DNA of 64,000 nucleotides from Algoriphagus sp. Y33 (GTDB lineage: Bacteria; Bacteroidota; Bacteroidia; Cytophagales; Cyclobacteriaceae), in assembly GCF_014838715.1 (NCBI RefSeq), contig NZ_CP061947.1, forward strand, positions 5,508,001 to 5,572,000. Direction: 5' to 3'. Positions 33,768 through 41,164 of this stretch are shown here, piece after piece; the first letter of the stretch is position 1, and every line of letters starts with the position of its first letter. Below the pieces are notes generated by a model. That model worked only from the letters and a program-made list of their open reading frames with translations. It was not told the origin of the DNA and ran no database searches. Both the position numbers and the translations under genes were made by a program.

Positions 33768-35045
33768 ATGGCTTACATTGAACCGGCTCCGATTAAGGAT
33801 AAAGAGAATCCTTTGGAGTCAATGATGGAAAGATTCAACATTGCAGCTGAAAAGCTCGGCCTCTCAGACGAGGTGTACAATGTTCTGAAAAATCCAGCCA
33901 AACAAGTTATCGTATCCCTTCCTATCACGATGGACAATGGTAAAATCCAGGTCTTCGAAGGCACACGGGTAATCCACTCCAACATTCTAGGGCCTGCAAA
34001 AGGCGGTATCCGCTTTGCTCCTGATGTGCACATCGATGAGGTGCGTGCGCTGGCGGCTTGGATGACTTGGAAATGTGCGGTGGTGGATATTCCTTACGGA
34101 GGCGGTAAAGGCGGTGTGAGATGTAACCCCAGGGAAATGTCTAAGGGAGAAATTGAGCGGCTTGTAAGAGCTTATACGATGGCGATGATCGACGTCATCG
34201 GCCCCGACAAAGATATTCCTGCTCCGGATATGGGGACTGGTCCAAGAGAAATGGCTTGGCTTATGGATGAATATTCCAAAGCAAAAGGTATGACAGTAAG
34301 TTCGGTAGTGACAGGCAAGCCATTGGTACTAGGAGGATCTTTGGGAAGAACAGAGGCTACCGGTCGGGGCGTTATGGTTACTGCACTGGCGGCTATGCAA
34401 AAACTAAAAATCAATCCATTTCAGGCAACATGTGCTGTTCAGGGATTTGGGAATGTAGGCTCTTGGGCAGCCAGATTATTGGAAGAAAGGGGCTTGAAGA
34501 TCGTGGCAATCTCCGATCATACCGGAGCTTTTTACAATGAGAAAGGAATCAATATCGTAGAAGCTATTGAATACCGCGATGCAAATGGAGGCAATCTGGA
34601 AGGTTTTTTGGGGGGAGAAAAAATGCTGGATGCGGGAGATCTTCTGACACTGGAAGTAGATGTGCTCGTACCGGCTGCGGTGGAAGATGTGATTACTATT
34701 CATAATGTGAATGATATCAAAGCAAAGCTTATCGTAGAAGGTGCCAACGGACCTACTTCGGCAAAAGCTGATGCCATTATCAATGAAAAAGGAATCATGG
34801 CTGTACCTGATATCTTGGCGAATGCTGGCGGGGTGACCGTTTCTTATTTCGAGTGGGTTCAGAACAGACTGGGATACAAGTGGACTGCTGACCGTGTCAA
34901 CCGCCGATCTGATCGAATCATGAAAGACTCGTTTGAAGTGGTTTATCAGGCCTCCCAGAAATACGATGTCCCGATGAGAATAGCGGCATATATTGTTGCA
35001 ATTGATAAAGTAGCGAAGACGTATACATACAGAGGGGGATTCTAA
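33768..35045 (+). CDS. gdhA: Glutamate dehydrogenase family protein
   Basis: A 425-residue Glu/Leu/Phe/Val dehydrogenase, interconverting glutamate and 2-oxoglutarate with NAD(P). The substrate loop is GPAKGGIRFAPDV (about 76-88), the catalytic Lys-region IPYGGGKGG includes K114, and Asp is expected in PAPDMGT. The Rossmann motif is VQGFGNVGSWAA. The size fits the NAD-linked Bacteroidota form; cofactor choice cannot be read reliably. A terminator follows. Confidence 0.92.
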   Translation: MAYIEPAPIKDKENPLESMMERFNIAAEKLGLSDEVYNVLKNPAKQVIVSLPITMDNGKIQVFEGTRVIHSNILGPAKGGIRFAPDVHIDEVRALAAWMTWKCAVVDIPYGGGKGGVRCNPREMSKGEIERLVRAYTMAMIDVIGPDKDIPAPDMGTGPREMAWLMDEYSKAKGMTVSSVVTGKPLVLGGSLGRTEATGRGVMVTALAAMQKLKINPFQATCAVQGFGNVGSWAARLLEERGLKIVAISDHTGAFYNEKGINIVEAIEYRDANGGNLEGFLGGEKMLDAGDLLTLEVDVLVPAAVEDVITIHNVNDIKAKLIVEGANGPTSAKADAIINEKGIMAVPDILANAGGVTVSYFEWVQNRLGYKWTADRVNRRSDRIMKDSFEVVYQASQKYDVPMRIAAYIVAIDKVAKTYTYRGGF

Positions 35046-35078
35046 GCCTTTTCTAACGATAGATTATTTTATCTTTGG

Positions 35079-35104
35079 GGCGTGGAGATTTCTCCACGCC
35101 TTTT
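35079..35104 (+). terminator. Bidirectional terminator
   Basis: GGCGTGGAGA and TCTCCACGCC form a perfect 10-bp stem with a two-base centre (the last pairs probably open) followed by TTTT. It ends the dehydrogenase gene and lies just past the stop of the minus-strand gene that follows. Confidence 0.85.
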
Positions 35105-35106
35105 AA

Positions 35107-35934
35107 TCATTTTTCTGAAGAGGGATTAGACTCTTTGTACAAAAACTTGTAATGATTTTTGCTCAGCAGATGCTTCTTTGCAACACTTTGAAGATATCCG
35201 TTTTCAACGAGGAAATCCCTAAGACCCGGCTTTTCAATTAGACTCAAATAGTAGAAAAGAAAAACTCTTTCATCCCTACCTTGGTTAGCTTCTATAATTG
35301 ACAGAAATTCAGGCTTGTTGTTTTTAAGGCAAAATCCCAAGAGGTATTTTATAGACCTCAAATAGCTACCGAAAGAAGCCTCATCTAAAGTCGCTTGGAA
35401 TAAGAACTTTATTTCTTTTTGGCTGGATGTTTCCATTGTAAATCCTTTTCGATATGGGACATATTCATAATCATTGCCCCGCTTATCAAAAATATTTTTT
35501 GCCAATACTCGCCATCCCCCTGATGATGTTGCCCAAAACCCAAGAAACCCATTATGTAAGCTAAAAGACTCTTCTCCTTGAACTGATTTCAATTCTTCCT
35601 CTGAATTCCCGGTTTTAATTAACATATTCCTATAAACTGAATCACCATTATAATGTATCCTGTCCCGCAGTAGGATAAAGGAATCAAGTAGTCTAAAAAA
35701 CATCTGGTTAGTTTGATCCTCCCTGAATTGATCACTTTGTAATTGAAAGGTTGCATAGATATAAAAAAAACCTGCTAGAGCAGCAAACGGTCCCGCCAAT
35801 GCGCCTACGAATGTGAAAGTTTCAGAGACATTCCAACAAAGTGCCCTAGAGGCTGAAACTCCTACCAATATTACTACAGGTACCGCCCAAGCACAGATTG
35901 AAGCCCAAAATTTAGGGTCTTTTATTTCACTCAT
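35107..35934 (-). CDS. Two-helix membrane protein resembling phage abortive infection family
   Basis: A protein of about 275 residues. The ATG at 35934 (MSEIKDPKFW) is preferred because it overlaps the stop of an upstream small ORF as ATGA; a start four codons earlier is possible. Two N-terminal membrane helices (FWASICAWAVPVVILVGV, and FVGALAGPFAALAGFFY) precede a soluble helical domain with RMFFRLLDSFI-like MFFRLLDSFILLRDRI and SYLRSIKYLLGFCLKN. This layout and the FFxLL/YLRxxKYLL pattern recall the family annotated 'putative phage abortive infection protein'. Function is inferred. It is the first gene seen in the accessory island. Confidence 0.65.
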   Translation of the reverse strand: MSEIKDPKFWASICAWAVPVVILVGVSASRALCWNVSETFTFVGALAGPFAALAGFFYIYATFQLQSDQFREDQTNQMFFRLLDSFILLRDRIHYNGDSVYRNMLIKTGNSEEELKSVQGEESFSLHNGFLGFWATSSGGWRVLAKNIFDKRGNDYEYVPYRKGFTMETSSQKEIKFLFQATLDEASFGSYLRSIKYLLGFCLKNNKPEFLSIIEANQGRDERVFLFYYLSLIEKPGLRDFLVENGYLQSVAKKHLLSKNHYKFLYKESNPSSEK

Positions 35935-36071
35935 CTCGAAGCCCATTTTGCAGCGCAGGAAAGCCCTTCAGTTCCTCCAAATAAAAACGCTAGCCCGAAA
36001 ACTACAACCACGATAAGTAAAAGTATCCCTCCACTTGAATTATCTATTTTTGTACGTTCTTCAGGGGACAT
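35931..36071 (-). CDS. 46-residue single-pass membrane peptide
   Basis: A small frame starting at ATG (36071) encodes MSPEERTKIDNSSGG, a strong membrane segment (ILLLIVVVVFGLAFLFGG) and a basic tail with one Cys. The stop overlaps the start of the next minus-strand gene as ATGA (35931-35934), implying coupled translation. It is too short for default gene calling. An AGGAG lies 13-17 bases upstream of the start. It may be a partner or regulatory peptide of the abortive-infection-like protein. Confidence 0.6.
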   Translation of the reverse strand: MSPEERTKIDNSSGGILLLIVVVVFGLAFLFGGTEGLSCAAKWASR

Positions 36072-36261
36072 TTTAGCATATCGCTCCTAAAACTCCCTCC
36101 TAGCTTTCCTTTTGGAATATTTGCTGTAAGGGTTGGCGGGTTGTCTGGGTATATCACTTTATTTATCAGATCAAGATATTGATTTTGAAGGAAAACTATT
36201 AATTATGGTGCATAGAATTGATTTTCAAATCATTAAAATTGTGTCGCTTAAATAAAACGCA

Positions 36262-36543
36262 ATGGTAAAATGTCCCAAATGCTCATCCGAACAAGTAACC
36301 GCCCAAAAGAAAGGATTCAGTGGAGGAAAGGCATAAGCTGGAGCTTTGGTTGCGGGATCTGTTGGCGCTCTTGCCGGAACTCATGGCAGCGGAAAAATAA
36401 AAGTCTATTGTTTGTCTTGTGGGCATACATGGGGTCCTAAGATTCAAGCAGCCAAAGAAAAGTCTGATAGTGAAGTAAAGGAATTGCTTTGCAAGCAAGA
36501 AGTTGTAAAGGCTTACGATTCGGGCAAAAAGAAGAGGCATTGA
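36262..36543 (+). pseudogene. Zinc-ribbon protein gene with in-frame TAA
   Basis: The frame from the ATG at 36262 reads MVKCPKCSSEQVTAQKKGFS and then GGKA, meets TAA at 36334-36336, and continues in the same frame to a TGA at 36541 with an obviously related sequence. The downstream part is AGALVAGSVGALAGTHGSG, then VYCLSCGHTWGPK. Together they make one 93-codon gene with two Cys pairs (CPKC and CLSC) flanking a Gly-rich segment, as in a known small zinc-ribbon family. The TAA either inactivates it or reflects a sequencing error. Confidence 0.7.
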
Positions 36544-36707
36544 AGATTTATTCTGATAAAAGCCCCGGTACGCCCTATGATTTTGATCTATCCTCGGTTA
36601 TTGACCAGGTCAGAAAAGATTCTGACACTACAGGGGCTAAAATTTTGGCGGTAATACTATTAATCCTGCTTATTGTATTCCTGATATGGATTTTTAACCA
36701 GCTTTGA
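36540..36707 (+). CDS. Small tail-anchored membrane protein
   Basis: The frame encodes a polar N-terminus (SDKSPGTPYDFDLSSVIDQV) and a C-terminal hydrophobic helix (AKILAVILLILLIVFLIW). The start is likely TTG at 36540, overlapping the stop of the zinc-ribbon frame (TTGA); this gives 55 residues. A longer start at TTG 36489 would overlap that gene by 55 bases and is less likely. Function unknown. Confidence 0.55.
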   Translation: MKIYSDKSPGTPYDFDLSSVIDQVRKDSDTTGAKILAVILLILLIVFLIWIFNQL

Positions 36708-36982
36708 TATGGGAAGTTTTTGTAAACGGGACCGTTAACCAGAATATTTTACTGAATGGCTGAATGGGAGACTTTAAGTAACCTCATTACGTGGTGTTGC
36801 CGCCGGTTAAGTTGAAGAATTTTAATTTTTAAACCCTAAAACTCTTGTTTTACGTACATAAAATGTATAGAATAGTAACGCAAAGTGTAAGAAAAGTGAC
36901 GCTAAAATGTTAAATCTTATTGCATTCCTGTTATTTGGCCTTACTTTCGCATACTTTTTTTAACGACAAATCTTAACTACAT
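36708..36982. other. Intergenic region with promoter
   Basis: AT-rich sequence without a gene. It holds the promoter for the two-gene unit at 36983 (TTG 36920, TACTTTCG 36942). Confidence 0.6.
36920..36949 (+). promoter_or_regulatory. Promoter of the helical protein/RelE-like pair
   Basis: TTG (36920-36922), a 19-base spacer and TACTTTCG (36942-36949) form a good variant Bacteroidota promoter. The predicted leader to the ATG at 36983 is about 25 bases. Confidence 0.55.
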
Positions 36983-37450
36983 ATGAGCACTGCTGTCCCT
37001 AAAAATATTTCAAGGACTAAACGGGAGTTGGAGGATAGTTCATTTTCCATTCAGCAAATTTTAGATCCTCAGGAAGTTGTTGATAAATATCTGGATTCAT
37101 TTTCTGCTGGCATAAACAGGATTCAAGAGATTGTGCCTTTGATCATTGATATTATTGAAGGGTTGCAAGATCTTACTTGGCAATATAACAAGCCGAATGA
37201 GAGGACACTAAAAGCTTTGAATAGCCTTTTGGATATGTCTAGAGGAACAACTCAGAAACTTAATAATTTTAAGGATAGAATTCTTACTCAAGATTTCAGA
37301 GAGAAGTGCCCAGACGCGACTGAGCTACTAGAGAGCAATATCCTTATTCTAGAAGAGACGATTGATGATGTTCATGCAATCTTTTTTAGACTACCAAACA
37401 ACCCCGCCTTCAAGGATATATGTGACAAATTCTCACTCCTTGACAATTGA
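36983..37450 (+). CDS. Hypothetical helical protein, possible antitoxin or partner
   Basis: A 155-residue, acidic, mostly helical protein with no signal or membrane segment (EVVDKYLDSFSAGINRIQEI, TEGLLESNILILEET-like ELLESNILILEETIDDV). It has its own promoter, and its stop overlaps the start of the RelE-like frame as TTGA (37447-37450). No family is recognised. Its position suggests an antitoxin or chaperone for the downstream gene, but the sequence has no visible DNA-binding motif. Confidence 0.6.
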   Translation: MSTAVPKNISRTKRELEDSSFSIQQILDPQEVVDKYLDSFSAGINRIQEIVPLIIDIIEGLQDLTWQYNKPNERTLKALNSLLDMSRGTTQKLNNFKDRILTQDFREKCPDATELLESNILILEETIDDVHAIFFRLPNNPAFKDICDKFSLLDN

Positions 37451-37933
37451 TTTTTTTTTGTACCGATAGAGTTAAAACTGATATTGAAAAGCTGGAGAAA
37501 AAGCCTAGCTATTCAAATTTAAGGCTATTGTTTTATGAGTATTTGGTTAGCCATTCTAAGCCTCAAGATTGGGAATCAGGCTCTAGGTTATGCTTGGATA
37601 ATGAAAATTTTCATTTTATAAAGAGGTATTTTGGAGGCAGTGGAGCATATAGACTTTGTTATGTACTAGCTATTAGAAACGGGGAGGTAACAATTGCGGG
37701 CGTGTACCCAAAAACAGGATCTCAAGGCTAGTAATTTGACAGATGAGGGAAAGGTTATGATCCTAAATGAAGCTCACGATGGGATTAAAAATAATTCGAG
37801 ATTTAAAATCGAGCTAGATACCGACAACAAATCCATATCGTTTGAATTGGAGGAAAAGAAGGAGAACGAAAGTCTCTTGACTAACCAAATTAAAAAGAAA
37901 AAGTCTAAATCTAAACGAAAAAAGGAAAAGTAA
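37447..37933 (+). pseudogene. RelE/HigB-like toxin gene with frameshift
   Basis: The first frame starts at TTG and gives 94 residues ending at TAG (37729). It has a RelE/ParE-type core (FHFIKRYFGGSGAYRLCYVL, then VTIAGVYPKTGSQG). The matching C-terminal part lies in the +1 frame from about 37728 (ASNLTDEGKVMILNEA), followed by a basic Lys-rich tail to a TAA at 37931. One base change would join them into a protein of about 160 residues. It is either a broken gene or needs a +1 frameshift. It is coupled to the gene before it. Confidence 0.65.
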
Positions 37934-37935
37934 TA

Positions 37936-37960
37936 GCCCTGATCATCTCAGGGCATTTTT
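37936..37960 (+). terminator. Intrinsic terminator
   Basis: GCCCTGA, a five-base loop, TCAGGGC and then ATTTTT. It closes the two-gene unit. Confidence 0.85.
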
Positions 37961-38100
37961 GTGCCCAAACGAAATATTTTTTTCTCAATGCAAATGCCCG
38001 TAAATTGCACGGAAATCAATACTTGTTTGCAAAATCGTTGTTCTATCATTTTTGAAAACGATTGTAAGTAGTTGATTTATAGATTAATACGACTTATATT

Positions 38101-38763
38101 ATGACTATACACAGAGAAGGAAGAGTTTTGTTGTTTTGGCTACTGATTATCTTAGTGGCCGGTAATTACCTGATCATCTACTTTATGCCGGATGCCAGGG
38201 TGCTTTCCAATGTTGCCGTTTTGGGGAGTATTGTGGGCTATCTGATAATCCTCCAGTTTTTCAGAAGTCCGATTATCCAGTTACCATCTGATGAAAGTCT
38301 GGTGTATGCTCCGGTAGATGGTAAAGTAGTAGTCATTGAAGAGACATTTGAAGGGGAGTATCTGAAAGAAAACCGCAGGCAAGTGTCGATTTTCATGTCG
38401 CCAATCAACGTGCATATCACCAGATCTCCGATCAAAGGCATAGTAGAATTTTTTCAGTACCACCCGGGCAAATACTTGGTTGCCTGGCATCCTAAGTCAA
38501 GTACGGAGAATGAACGTACTACCATGGTGGTGAAACATGAGAATGGGACCAAACTGCTCGTAAGGCAAATAGCCGGAGCATTGGCAAGAAGAATAAAATG
38601 GTATGTGAAACCGGGATCTACACTAGAACAGGGCGGAGAATTCGGATTTATTAAGTTCGGTTCCCGCGTTGATGTGTTTCTTCCAATGGACGCTGAAATC
38701 CTTGTGTCATTAGAAGCAAAAACTAAAGGAGGAAGGACTCCGATTGCGAGATTGAATGGATAA
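38101..38763 (+). CDS. psd: Phosphatidylserine decarboxylase family protein
   Basis: A 220-residue enzyme of the short PSD type, making phosphatidylethanolamine from phosphatidylserine in the membrane. Two N-terminal helices (LLFWLLIILVAGNYLIIYFM, LGSIVGYLIILQFF) precede the catalytic domain with YAPVDGKVVVIEE and FMSPINVHITRSPIKG. The self-cleavage site producing the pyruvoyl group is the Gly-Ser in IKFGSRVDVFLP. In this phylum it is commonly next to cdsA, which is 4.4 kb upstream. Confidence 0.9.
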   Translation: MTIHREGRVLLFWLLIILVAGNYLIIYFMPDARVLSNVAVLGSIVGYLIILQFFRSPIIQLPSDESLVYAPVDGKVVVIEETFEGEYLKENRRQVSIFMSPINVHITRSPIKGIVEFFQYHPGKYLVAWHPKSSTENERTTMVVKHENGTKLLVRQIAGALARRIKWYVKPGSTLEQGGEFGFIKFGSRVDVFLPMDAEILVSLEAKTKGGRTPIARLNG

Positions 38764-38840
38764 GGGTTTTTATCCTTGTTTTGTAGCGAATTGAACAATT
38801 GTACCGTTTTGGTGGATATTAACCAAACTTCTTTTCGGCT

Positions 38841-39338
38841 ATGAAACATCTTTCCTTATTTACACTCCTCTTCATGTCCTTTTGTTTTTTTGCTTGTGAC
38901 AAGGATAATGAAGAGCTTCCAAACCGGTTAGTTGGGACTTGGGAAAATCGTTATTTTGTCGATTCGGTGGACTATTGGGTGGTAAATACACTCGAATTCA
39001 AAAATGACAGTGTCTATCAGTTCAGAACTACAGTAAGAGATTTTGAAACTGGGCCGGATTTAGGCTATCGGTCTTATTATGATGATGGTTACGAATGGGA
39101 TGGGAGTACTTTTATTTATTCCCCTGACCTAACTTCTTGGATTGATTATAGAGAGGAAGATTTTTACGTGCCAAAGGAGGAGTTAGTGGATGGTATAGTC
39201 GATTATTTCCGAATACCGACTGCTACTATTTCTTTTGTAGATAATAGAACTAAGATGATCTTTCAGGAGGATTGCCCTGAAGAATTTCTTCCTTGCGATG
39301 TCCCTTTTGATGCGATAGAATACCTGAGAGCTGATTAA
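38841..39338 (+). CDS. Hypothetical lipoprotein, lipocalin-like
   Basis: A 165-residue protein with a lipoprotein signal (MKHLSLFTLLFMSFCFFAC, acylated Cys at about 19) and an acidic linker (DKDNEEL). RLVGTWENRYF is the typical opening of lipocalin-like domains of Bacteroidota, and several aromatic strands follow (YEWDGSTFIYSP, TATISFVDNRTKMIF). Two Cys near the end could form a disulfide. Function unknown. A bidirectional terminator follows. Confidence 0.75.
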   Translation: MKHLSLFTLLFMSFCFFACDKDNEELPNRLVGTWENRYFVDSVDYWVVNTLEFKNDSVYQFRTTVRDFETGPDLGYRSYYDDGYEWDGSTFIYSPDLTSWIDYREEDFYVPKEELVDGIVDYFRIPTATISFVDNRTKMIFQEDCPEEFLPCDVPFDAIEYLRAD

Positions 39339-39347
39339 AAAACATGT

Positions 39348-39393
39348 AAAAAAGCTGGTTGTGTCAATATCTTGTTGTAGCCAGCTTTTTTTT
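39348..39393. terminator. Bidirectional terminator
   Basis: AAAAAAGCTGG and CCAGCTTTTTTTT are paired around a longer loop. T runs exist on both strands, so it can end both the plus-strand lipoprotein gene and the minus-strand gene at 39395. Confidence 0.7.
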
Positions 39394-39394
39394 G

Positions 39395-39868
39395 TCATGC
39401 TTTGATTACTTTTTTATAGACTACAAATCCAAGTCCTAGCGTGCTTAGGAAAAAAATGACAGTAGTCCATTCAAAGGTTCTTCTATTGGCAAGCATCTTC
39501 TCAATGGATTTATCTCTATCTGCCAAGGCTCTTTTAAGTGCTTGTACATCTTTTTCCTGTTTGAAAGCAATAGCCTTGTAGTCCTCTCCGGTTTGGGTTG
39601 CAGTTGTAGTTTCGATTTTGCCGATCATCCGGAGTTCATCCATAATCAAATTGTCCTTTTGAATGATCCGCTCCAGCCATTCATTCGTTTCGATCATGTC
39701 CTTTTTGGTTCGGTTACCGAATATTCCTGATTTTTTACGTTCTGATTCTTTCCATTGCTGGGTGAGCATGTCTCGTTCCTGAACCATTTTTTCCAGTTTA
39801 GCCTGGCCGGCTTCTGTGAATTGTGGGATAAATAGCTTTAAAATCAATAGAATTATTCCGAAGGTCAT
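39395..39868 (-). CDS. Hypothetical protein, coiled coil between two membrane segments
   Basis: A 157-residue protein. Residues 2-15 are a hydrophobic N-terminus (TFGIILLILKLFIP) and residues about 133-152 form a membrane helix (TVIFFLSTLGLGFVVYK). The middle is a long charged coiled coil (AKLEKMVQERDMLTQQW, DVQALKRALADRDKSIEKM). No family is recognised; it may be a membrane-bound scaffold or stress-response protein. Confidence 0.65.
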   Translation of the reverse strand: MTFGIILLILKLFIPQFTEAGQAKLEKMVQERDMLTQQWKESERKKSGIFGNRTKKDMIETNEWLERIIQKDNLIMDELRMIGKIETTTATQTGEDYKAIAFKQEKDVQALKRALADRDKSIEKMLANRRTFEWTTVIFFLSTLGLGFVVYKKVIKA

Positions 39869-40001
39869 TTTCTTAAGAGGATAAGTGACTGAACTCCGCT
39901 ATTTCGGGAAGTTCATGAACTGGTTACTTCTAATATAAAGGAATACAGCGATTAACATACTTACAACAAAAATGCCACAGGATGCAAGGGATTTCACTTG
40001 T

Positions 40002-40685
40002 TTACTTTTTCCAGCCCCTTGTCATTTCTTTTTTGCCTGGAGGCCCGGGTAAGGTTTCCACTTCTAAACCCAATTCCTTCAGATCTCTTTTCAGTTGGCC
40101 GGTAGCGCAGTAAGTGGTGAATATCCCACCCGGATTCAACGATGAACATACTTTGGCAAGTACGTCTTTTTGCCACATTTCAGGCTGTTTACTCGGAGCA
40201 AAAGCATCATAGAAAATCACATCAGTTGGGTAAAGAACCACATCCTGAAGCGTGGTCTTCTCTTTCTTCATATTGAAATATTCGGACATGATTATGCCCT
40301 TGTTCCAGTCAGCCTTATGCAACCGCTGCAAATAAGGCTTGTAATGAAAAATAGCATCGTCCATATCACCATAGTTCAACTGGGAATAGAGGTCTTCAGT
40401 CAGCGGAAACGGCTCAATACTATGGTAAAGTACGGGGATCTGGTTTTGTTCTGCCCAGACTAAGGTAAGCCAGGCGTTTAGACCTGTCCCGAACCCAACT
40501 TCAAATATGCGTAGGGGTTTTTTGTTGGGATTATTTATTGCCCAACTGTCCAGACCGTAGAGCATAAATACGTGAATGGATTCTTTGAAAGCCCCATGAA
40601 AACTGTGGTAGGTTTCTTTCAACGCTTCATTATATAAAGAATGCGAACCGTCTTCCGTAGTGATAATTTTCAGATTTTCGCTCAT
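40002..40685 (-). CDS. mnmD: tRNA U34 5-methylaminomethyl-2-thiouridine methyltransferase MnmD
   Basis: A 227-residue SAM-dependent methyltransferase completing mnm5s2U at the wobble position of tRNA. The ATG at 40685 (MSENLKIITTEDGSHSLY) is chosen because it overlaps the ispF stop as ATGA. The SAM motif is FEVGFGTGLNAWLTL and the catalytic region DVIFYDAFAPSKQPEMW is present. It is the free-standing MnmD form, without the MnmC oxidase domain. Last gene of the M16-ispF-mnmD operon. Confidence 0.88.
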   Translation of the reverse strand: MSENLKIITTEDGSHSLYNEALKETYHSFHGAFKESIHVFMLYGLDSWAINNPNKKPLRIFEVGFGTGLNAWLTLVWAEQNQIPVLYHSIEPFPLTEDLYSQLNYGDMDDAIFHYKPYLQRLHKADWNKGIIMSEYFNMKKEKTTLQDVVLYPTDVIFYDAFAPSKQPEMWQKDVLAKVCSSLNPGGIFTTYCATGQLKRDLKELGLEVETLPGPPGKKEMTRGWKK

Positions 40686-41164
40686 ATTGAGTAAATTAAA
40701 GCTGAACAATAAGCCGATACTCCTTCCTCTCTGCCTACAAATCCCAGTTTTTCCGTGGTAGTAGCTTTGATGGAAATGTCATTTTCTGAGACATTCATCA
40801 CTTCCGCCAGACATTTTTTCATCGTGGGAATATGTGGATTGACTTTTGGTAATTGCAGGCAAATCGTCGTATCCAGGTTACCTACTTCGTATCCCGCTTC
40901 ACGAAGAAGAACCATAACCTCGGCAAGGAGGATTTTGCTGTCTATGCCTTTGAATTTTGGATCTTGATCGGAAAAATGATAGCCTATGTCACGCAGATTG
41001 GCAGCGCCAAGGAGGGCATCACATATGACATGGATCAAAACATCTGCATCGGAATGGCCGACTGCACCCTTTTCATGTTCTAATTTGATTCCACCCAGCC
41101 AGAAGTCGTAACCTTCTTTGAGTTGATGGACATCGTAGCCAAAACCTATTCTGAATTTGTTCAT
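40682..41164 (-). CDS. ispF: 2-C-methyl-D-erythritol 2,4-cyclodiphosphate synthase
   Basis: A 160-residue enzyme of the non-mevalonate isoprenoid pathway. The metal-binding Asp and His are in GFGYDVHQLKEG near the N-terminus, with HSDADVLIHVICDALLGA, DIGYHFSD and TTTEKLGFVGREEGVSA, all family signatures. It forms a trimer in the cytoplasm. It overlaps the M16 gene and mnmD by four bases each (ATGA), so all three are coupled. Confidence 0.96.
   Translation of the reverse strand: MNKFRIGFGYDVHQLKEGYDFWLGGIKLEHEKGAVGHSDADVLIHVICDALLGAANLRDIGYHFSDQDPKFKGIDSKILLAEVMVLLREAGYEVGNLDTTICLQLPKVNPHIPTMKKCLAEVMNVSENDISIKATTTEKLGFVGREEGVSAYCSALIYSI

Noticed and set aside
37707..37713. CCCAAAA slippery heptamer as a programmed -1 frameshift site in the RelE-like gene
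   Set aside because: A -1 shift leads into a frame that stops within about ten codons; the continuing coding sequence is in the +1 frame.
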